Shown piece after piece: positions 59,316-64,000 of a stretch of DNA of 64,000 bases (the first letter of the stretch is position 1; the number at the start of each line of letters is the position of its first letter). The notes beneath the pieces were generated by a model. It was not told the DNA's origin. It did not search any database and worked only from the letters and a program-made list of their open reading frames with translations. The translations under genes and the position numbers were made by a program. This DNA is from Glaciozyma antarctica PI12 (Eukaryota; Basidiomycota; Microbotryomycetes; Kriegeriales; Camptobasidiaceae), in NCBI GenBank assembly GCA_002917775.1, contig KZ627152.1, positions 62,001 to 126,000 on the forward strand. The letters run 5' to 3'.

Positions 59316-62300
59316 ATGGAAACCAACATCTTAGCTCTCCCCTTTAAGGCCACCAAGCTCGTAAGCATCTACTCCGTACGACGCAGAATCCAAGCTCACC
59401 CCTCTCCTGGCAGCTCCCCGACCTCGCGCACTCTCTCGTCCAGCACGTCTCCGACTCGTTCGACACCACTCACCCGGACGCGATCAGGCAGGATGCAGAG
59501 GGACTCGCCAAGCTGCGACTGGACTTGTTCTGGAAGGAGGAAGGTTGGGCGGTGGAGGTGCACGAGGGGGCGCTGAGGAAGATGGTGGGGTACGTCGTTC
59601 GGAGCTGTGGGGGGAGTACCGCTGCAAGGAGGAAAGATAGCTGACCTACGTTTGCCTTCAGGTACTACGCCCAGCTCTCTTTTGCGATCACCAAGCTCCC
59701 TCTGGACGTGCGTCGCCCGCCTTGCTGCTCCGCGAACCCCCTCACTGAGAAGCAGCTCCACAGGTCGGCGTCTCCTTCCCCTGGTACCCCATCTTCGCCT
59801 CCTCCGTCTCCTCCACCCTCTCCCTCGGTGGCTTCCCCTCAGCAGTCGTCATCTCCCTCCCGAACCTCCAGTACGAGCGACTTTCGGTGCTCTACAACAT
59901 CGCGGCGATGTACTCGACGATTGGAGCGCAGGGAAGGAGGAGCGATGCAGATGGGATCAAAGCGAGCATTGCAGCGTTTCAGGTGATTACACGCTTTGCC
60001 CGGGAGCGAGGGTGGAGCTGATGAATTGGCGACAGAACGCAGCAGGGACTCTCGCGCACCTCCTCACCCTGCTCCCTCTCCTTCAGCCCGAGCCTTCTGG
60101 ACCCGATCCACCGTCTCCGGATCTGACGCGCAAGTCAATCGAGGCGCTTCGCGACGTCTGCCTTGCGCAGGCTCAGGAGGCGTTCTGGCAAAAGGCCGTC
60201 ATGGGTTGGTGCTCTCGACCTTGCTCCTGGACCCGCACTGAAACCGCTCTGCAGATGGGCTGAAGAACGGGACGATCGCGAAGCTGGCTGCCAAGGTTTC
60301 CGAGTACTACGCCGATGCTGCAGCTTCTGCAACGGACGCAAAAGGCGCAAACGGAGCTTGGCCGCTGTTCAGCTTTCCACCGGTGCGTCGTGCGGTCGCT
60401 GGGCTTGTTGAGCAAGGCTGACCGGCTCGCTTTTGAAGGGCCTGATCAATCACTTGACGATCAAGAAGCTTCATTTCGCTGCAGCAGCTCAGTTCCGCAA
60501 GGCGGTCGACGACCTTGGTGCGAATCGGTCAGTCTTCAGTACCCGACCTCTCACACTATGCGCACTAACTCGCTTTGCTCACAGGTACGGCGACGAACTT
60601 GGTCGGCTCAAAATCGCCGAAGAGCTCGCCAAAAGAGCCGCAGATGGTCCGAGGAAGGGAGTTGCAGAATCCGTTATTCGAGATCTCAAGGTGCGCAGTC
60701 CTCTTCCTCCTTTCGAGTGCTGAGACTGACAATTTCTATCGCATAATCAAAGTCTATCCAAACTGCTATCAGCACAAACCGCGTCCGCTCCACCAAGTCC
60801 GTTCTTCGCACGTCGCATCATCGCGATCCTGACTCTTTTGCAGGGACAACGACCTCATCTACCTCGAGCACATTACCCCCGCCTCTTCCCTCTCCCCCAT
60901 CGTCCCCGCCTCAATGGTCAAACCCACTGCACCTTCCGAAGTCGTCTCTCCCCTCGCCTTTCTACACAATCGCGCCGGTGGCCTCGGCAAGCCCTATTTC
61001 GAGACTCTCGTTCCGTACGAGGTGTATCTCGCAGTCAAGGTGTACGAGGATCGCAGAATCCTGGCATCGTCGGGCGGAGGAAGATCGTCGGGCGGAAGAA
61101 CGAGCTGGACGCGGCTGCAGCGAGGTGTGTGCCCTCCTCTCGCGGCTTCTTTTGACGTCGCTGACCATGTTGAGCAGCTCGCTACGGTCACAAAATTTAC
61201 CTGCGTCTATCGAAGCTATTCTTCAGCCTATCGGACCTCCGCCGTCGTTGATGCACAAGGCGGAGGAGGTTAGGTCGGAAGGCGGGCCTGCGCGGTTGAA
61301 GACGATGATGCAGGACGTGCGGCGAGTAGCTCAAGTGAACCAGAAGGTCTTGAGCGAGGTGAGTTCTCCTTTTTCTTTCTCTTCGAGCGCGGCTGACGCC
61401 TCCTCGCAGGCCTTCGACATTCTGCAGCAGGAGGAGGCAGAAGACGACCAGCATCGCGCGCAGTACGGCACTGATCGCTGGACTCGACAACCGTCTCGAC
61501 TTGCGAACGCTCAGCTAGAGGCGCGGGCGGAGAACTTGGCTGGGATCCTCGAGGCGGCTGGCAAGAGCGACGGACTGGTGCGAGCCAAGTTTGGCGAGTG
61601 GGAGGATCAAATTCAGGTTCTTGGGAGCGACGAGGTTCGTTCATCTTCTGTCGCGTCCTGCGCGAAACGCTGCTCATTCGCTATCCTTGACGCAGCGCAG
61701 CTTGGCCGAGTCGATACCTGTCCTCGCGACTCCTACTTTGATGGGCGGCGCAACCTCTCTCCAGTCCTCGACACTGCGAGACCTGCGTCGCGCGCTCGAC
61801 GAGCTCGAGGACCTTCAATCGCTCCGCTCCCGCACGGTCGAAGACACCAAGCACGCCTTTCTCAACGACGACGTTCGACGAGCGATCACGAACGAGGCGG
61901 TCTTGCTCTCCTCGAAAGGCGAAGGAGCAGCCAAGTTGCAGGTTGCCGAATTCGAGGACGTCTTTGAGCGCCAGCTGAGCAAGTTCAAGCGGTTCCGTAC
62001 GGCGATCGGAGAGAGCGCAGGGAGGCAGGAGGACGTTCTCGCACGGATCAAGGTGCGTCCCCCTCGCCAAATCGCTGACCGCCTGCTCATTCGCATTTCG
62101 CAGACGGCGAACGAAGCTTTCGTCCGAGCACGCCGCGATGACCCGCAGCTGAAAGCTCGCGAACAGGCGTTGCAGGACCTCGATACGGCGTATCACAAGT
62201 ATCGCGAGATTTCGGTCAACCTCCAGGAGGGACTCAAGTTCTACTCGGACATGGCGAAGCTGCTGGGCGAGCTGCGAGATGCGTGCAAGCAGGTTCGTTT

Positions 62301-62483
62301 TCCTTTCGTGGAAGCGTGGGAGCAGAGTCGCTGATTTTGTTGTTGAAGTGGGCGTATCAACGGCGCGTGGATGGGAGAGACCAAGTCGATGCGTTGGCGC
62401 ACGCGCTAGATGGAGTGCGCATGTCGGTGGCTTCTCCTGGGGCGTACGATCCGGCGCGAGATGGTCCTATTCGGTTCGGATAA
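59316..62483 (+). CDS. RIM20: PalA/RIM20-type BRO1-domain protein of the pH-response pathway
   Basis: An ESCRT-associated scaffold of ambient-pH signalling that binds the Rim101/PacC factor. It starts METNILALPFKATKLPDLAH (ATG at 59316), the classic PalA/Bro1 head. The BRO1 domain continues VSFPWYPIFASSVSSTLSLG, YNIAAMYSTIGAQGRR, AQAQEAFWQKAVMDGLKNG, KKLHFAAAAQFRKAVDDLG and FLHNRAGGLGKPYFETLVPYEVYLAVKVYED (by position about 60955-61045). The V-domain follows (LRDLRRALDELEDLQSLRSR, QALQDLDTAYHKYREISVNL). TAA is at 62481-62483, with no long proline-rich tail, which favours PalA over Bro1. Around 61045-61070 the frame shifts by one base beside an 18-bp tandem duplication, with no fitting intron. 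Confidence 0.87.
61066..61101 (+). repeat. 18-bp tandem duplication inside RIM20
   Basis: ATCGTCGGGCGGAGGAAG at 61066-61083 is repeated at 61084-61101 with two mismatches near its end. In the downstream frame it encodes IVGRRK then IVGRKN. It lies beside the frame change in this gene. Confidence 0.85.
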
Positions 62484-62639
62484 ATGATGTAGGAGTAACG
62501 AGCAGCCGTTAAACGATAGGGGAGCAGGAGAGCGAGGCTGCGAGGAGAGCGAGGCTGCGCGTCGAGGTCCCAACATGCTTCCAGCGCCGAACAACAAAGC
62601 TATCGTTATTCGTTCCTTTTGATTTCTCGTCCGCTGCGT

Positions 62640-63996
62640 CTACTTGCTTTCCCGGAAGATCTGCTGGAGAGAGGTCCACACCGTCTTGGGCGCCTGGGCG
62701 GCATCGACTCCCTTCCAGATCTGCGAAAAGGAACCAGAGTCAGCCTCGTACGAGAGCGCGGAAGTAGCAAAGGTGAACGCACGCCCTTGGTCTTGTAGTA
62801 CTCGGCAACGGGATCGGTCTGCTGGTGGTAGGTATCGAGGCGCTTGCGGAGGATGTCGGCGGTATCGTCTGATCGCTGGATGAGGGGCTCTCCGGTGATG
62901 TCGTCGGTCATGGGCTTCTTCGGGGGCCTGCGAAGCGCGCAAAGTCAGCTCCTCCTCCTTCCACACGTCTTGCGAAAGAGGTACGCACGCGAACTCGTTG
63001 TGGTAAGAGCGTCCGGAAGCGGGGTGGATGAGGCGGCCGGTGATGCGGCTGACGAGGAGGTTGTCGGCGACGAGGAGCTGGATGGCGTGGTCGAGGTTCT
63101 GCTTCTTGGCCTCGAGCATCTGGTCGAGCTTCTCGGCCTGAGGAACGGTGCGGGGGAAGCCGTCAAGGATGAACCTGGGGTCGCAGCTCATCAGCTCTCG
63201 CTCTCCGACGAATGAACGCGGAAAAGGAACGTACCCAAGCGCGCACTCCTTGTTCTCGTCGAGCTGCTGCTGGATCATGCCGACCATGATCTCGTCACTG
63301 ACGAGTCCTCCCTGGTCCATGATCTTCTTCGCCTGCTTGCCGAGGTCGGTGCCCTGCTTGACCTGCTCGCGGAGCATGTCTCCGGTAGCGAGGTGGCAGA
63401 CGTTGTACGCGTCCTTGATGTTGGGAGCCTGGGTACCCTTGCCTGCGCGAAGAAGGGAGTTAGCAGACGTTCGGGGAGGGCGAGTCCGGGCATGTCGGAC
63501 AGTCAAGATCGTGCTGATGAGCTCCGCAGAACTCCTTCCGCGGATCCCAAGACTCCAGAGATCACAACCCTTTAGGTGTGCTCCGTCCGAGAGTCGGGAT
63601 ACGCCCACATCTTCCCCCTTCGACGGCGTCACCAGCCATCTCCGGAGAGCGCGCGAAAAAAGCGAACCGCCTGCACGGGAGCTGTCCCACTCCATCCTAG
63701 ATACCCTCCAAAGCCCCTGCCACCTCGCTTCCCTCCCAAGACTCCCAGCGCCCTTCAAAAAGCGACATCGACTCACCAGCTCCAGGAGGTCCCATCAACA
63801 CGATGCGGAGCGTCTGGGCGGGCGTGAGGCCCAGCTCAGTCTTGACAGCTCCAACCGCATCCCCAACGGCGTGCTTGACCTTGTCGGTCGCATCGTGCGC
63901 GACGGTGCTGGCCTGAGACTCGAGGCGCTCGATCTTCGCCTGGAGCTGCGAAACGAGACTCTTGAGGTGCGCAAGCTGGTCGCTGGTCGAGGACAT
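62640..63996 (-). CDS. ADK1: Adenylate kinase with N-terminal coiled-coil extension
   Basis: Interconverts ATP + AMP and 2 ADP. Exon 1 encodes an unusual helical head ([20 protein letters not shown], then [20 protein letters not shown]) before [10 protein letters not shown]. After an unusually long intron (63443-63776, 334 nt) it continues [28 protein letters not shown] (by position about 63355-63442), [68 protein letters not shown], ending QQIFRESK at 62640. The P-loop GPPGAGKG is split by the intron. The LID segment is of the long (bacterial/mitochondrial AK2) type. Later introns are short. Confidence 0.92.
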
Positions 63997-64000
63997 GGTG

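Overview
The window is nuclear DNA from a compact, GC-rich fungal genome. Nearly every gene is cut by short introns, mostly 45-70 nt, that begin GTGAGY or GTGCGT, carry a CTGAC or CTAAC branch site and end CAG. This intron style and the protein content point to a basidiomycete, most likely a red yeast of the Pucciniomycotina (Rhodotorula/Rhodosporidium-like). That placement is inference. I see no tRNA, rRNA, CRISPR array, transposon or virus-like element.

Layout, left to right. 0-9 kb: the start of a minus-strand gene, an RRN6-like Pol I initiation factor preceded by a zinc-cluster-like motif, a mitochondrial carrier, the mitochondrial tRNA 2-thiouridylase MTU1 and an F-box protein. 9-17 kb: a KDM5/JARID1 histone demethylase, the U1 snRNP protein LUC7, a two-RRM RNA-binding protein and a small helical protein. 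17-25 kb: two AP endonuclease (APE1-type) genes, the first interrupted by an in-frame TAG, flanking a short-chain dehydrogenase, a possible OB-fold protein and a BAHD-like acyltransferase. 25-38 kb: a PQ-loop vacuolar amino-acid transporter, the CAF-1 large subunit head-to-head with a replication factor C subunit, an uncharacterised charged protein, and TAF6. 38-49 kb: a secreted double-psi-barrel protein, CMR1, RPF2, an alpha/beta hydrolase and mitochondrial isoleucyl-tRNA synthetase. 49-64 kb: an uncharacterised Ser-rich protein, the exosome subunit RRP45, glutathione reductase, a large F-box protein, PalA/RIM20 and adenylate kinase.

Most genes are housekeeping genes, and there is no biosynthetic cluster or defence island. 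Themes recur by class (chromatin and replication, rRNA synthesis and RNA processing, mitochondrial translation), but only the CAF-1/RFC pair shares a promoter in a way that suggests joint control. The best leads are an AUG-less, in-frame mitochondrial presequence upstream of glutathione reductase, an AP endonuclease paralog that keeps all its catalytic residues on both sides of a TAG, a possible zinc cluster-RRN6 fusion, and a 12-nt micro-exon. Several conserved genes change frame by one base with no plausible intron, which more likely reflects residual sequence errors than biology.
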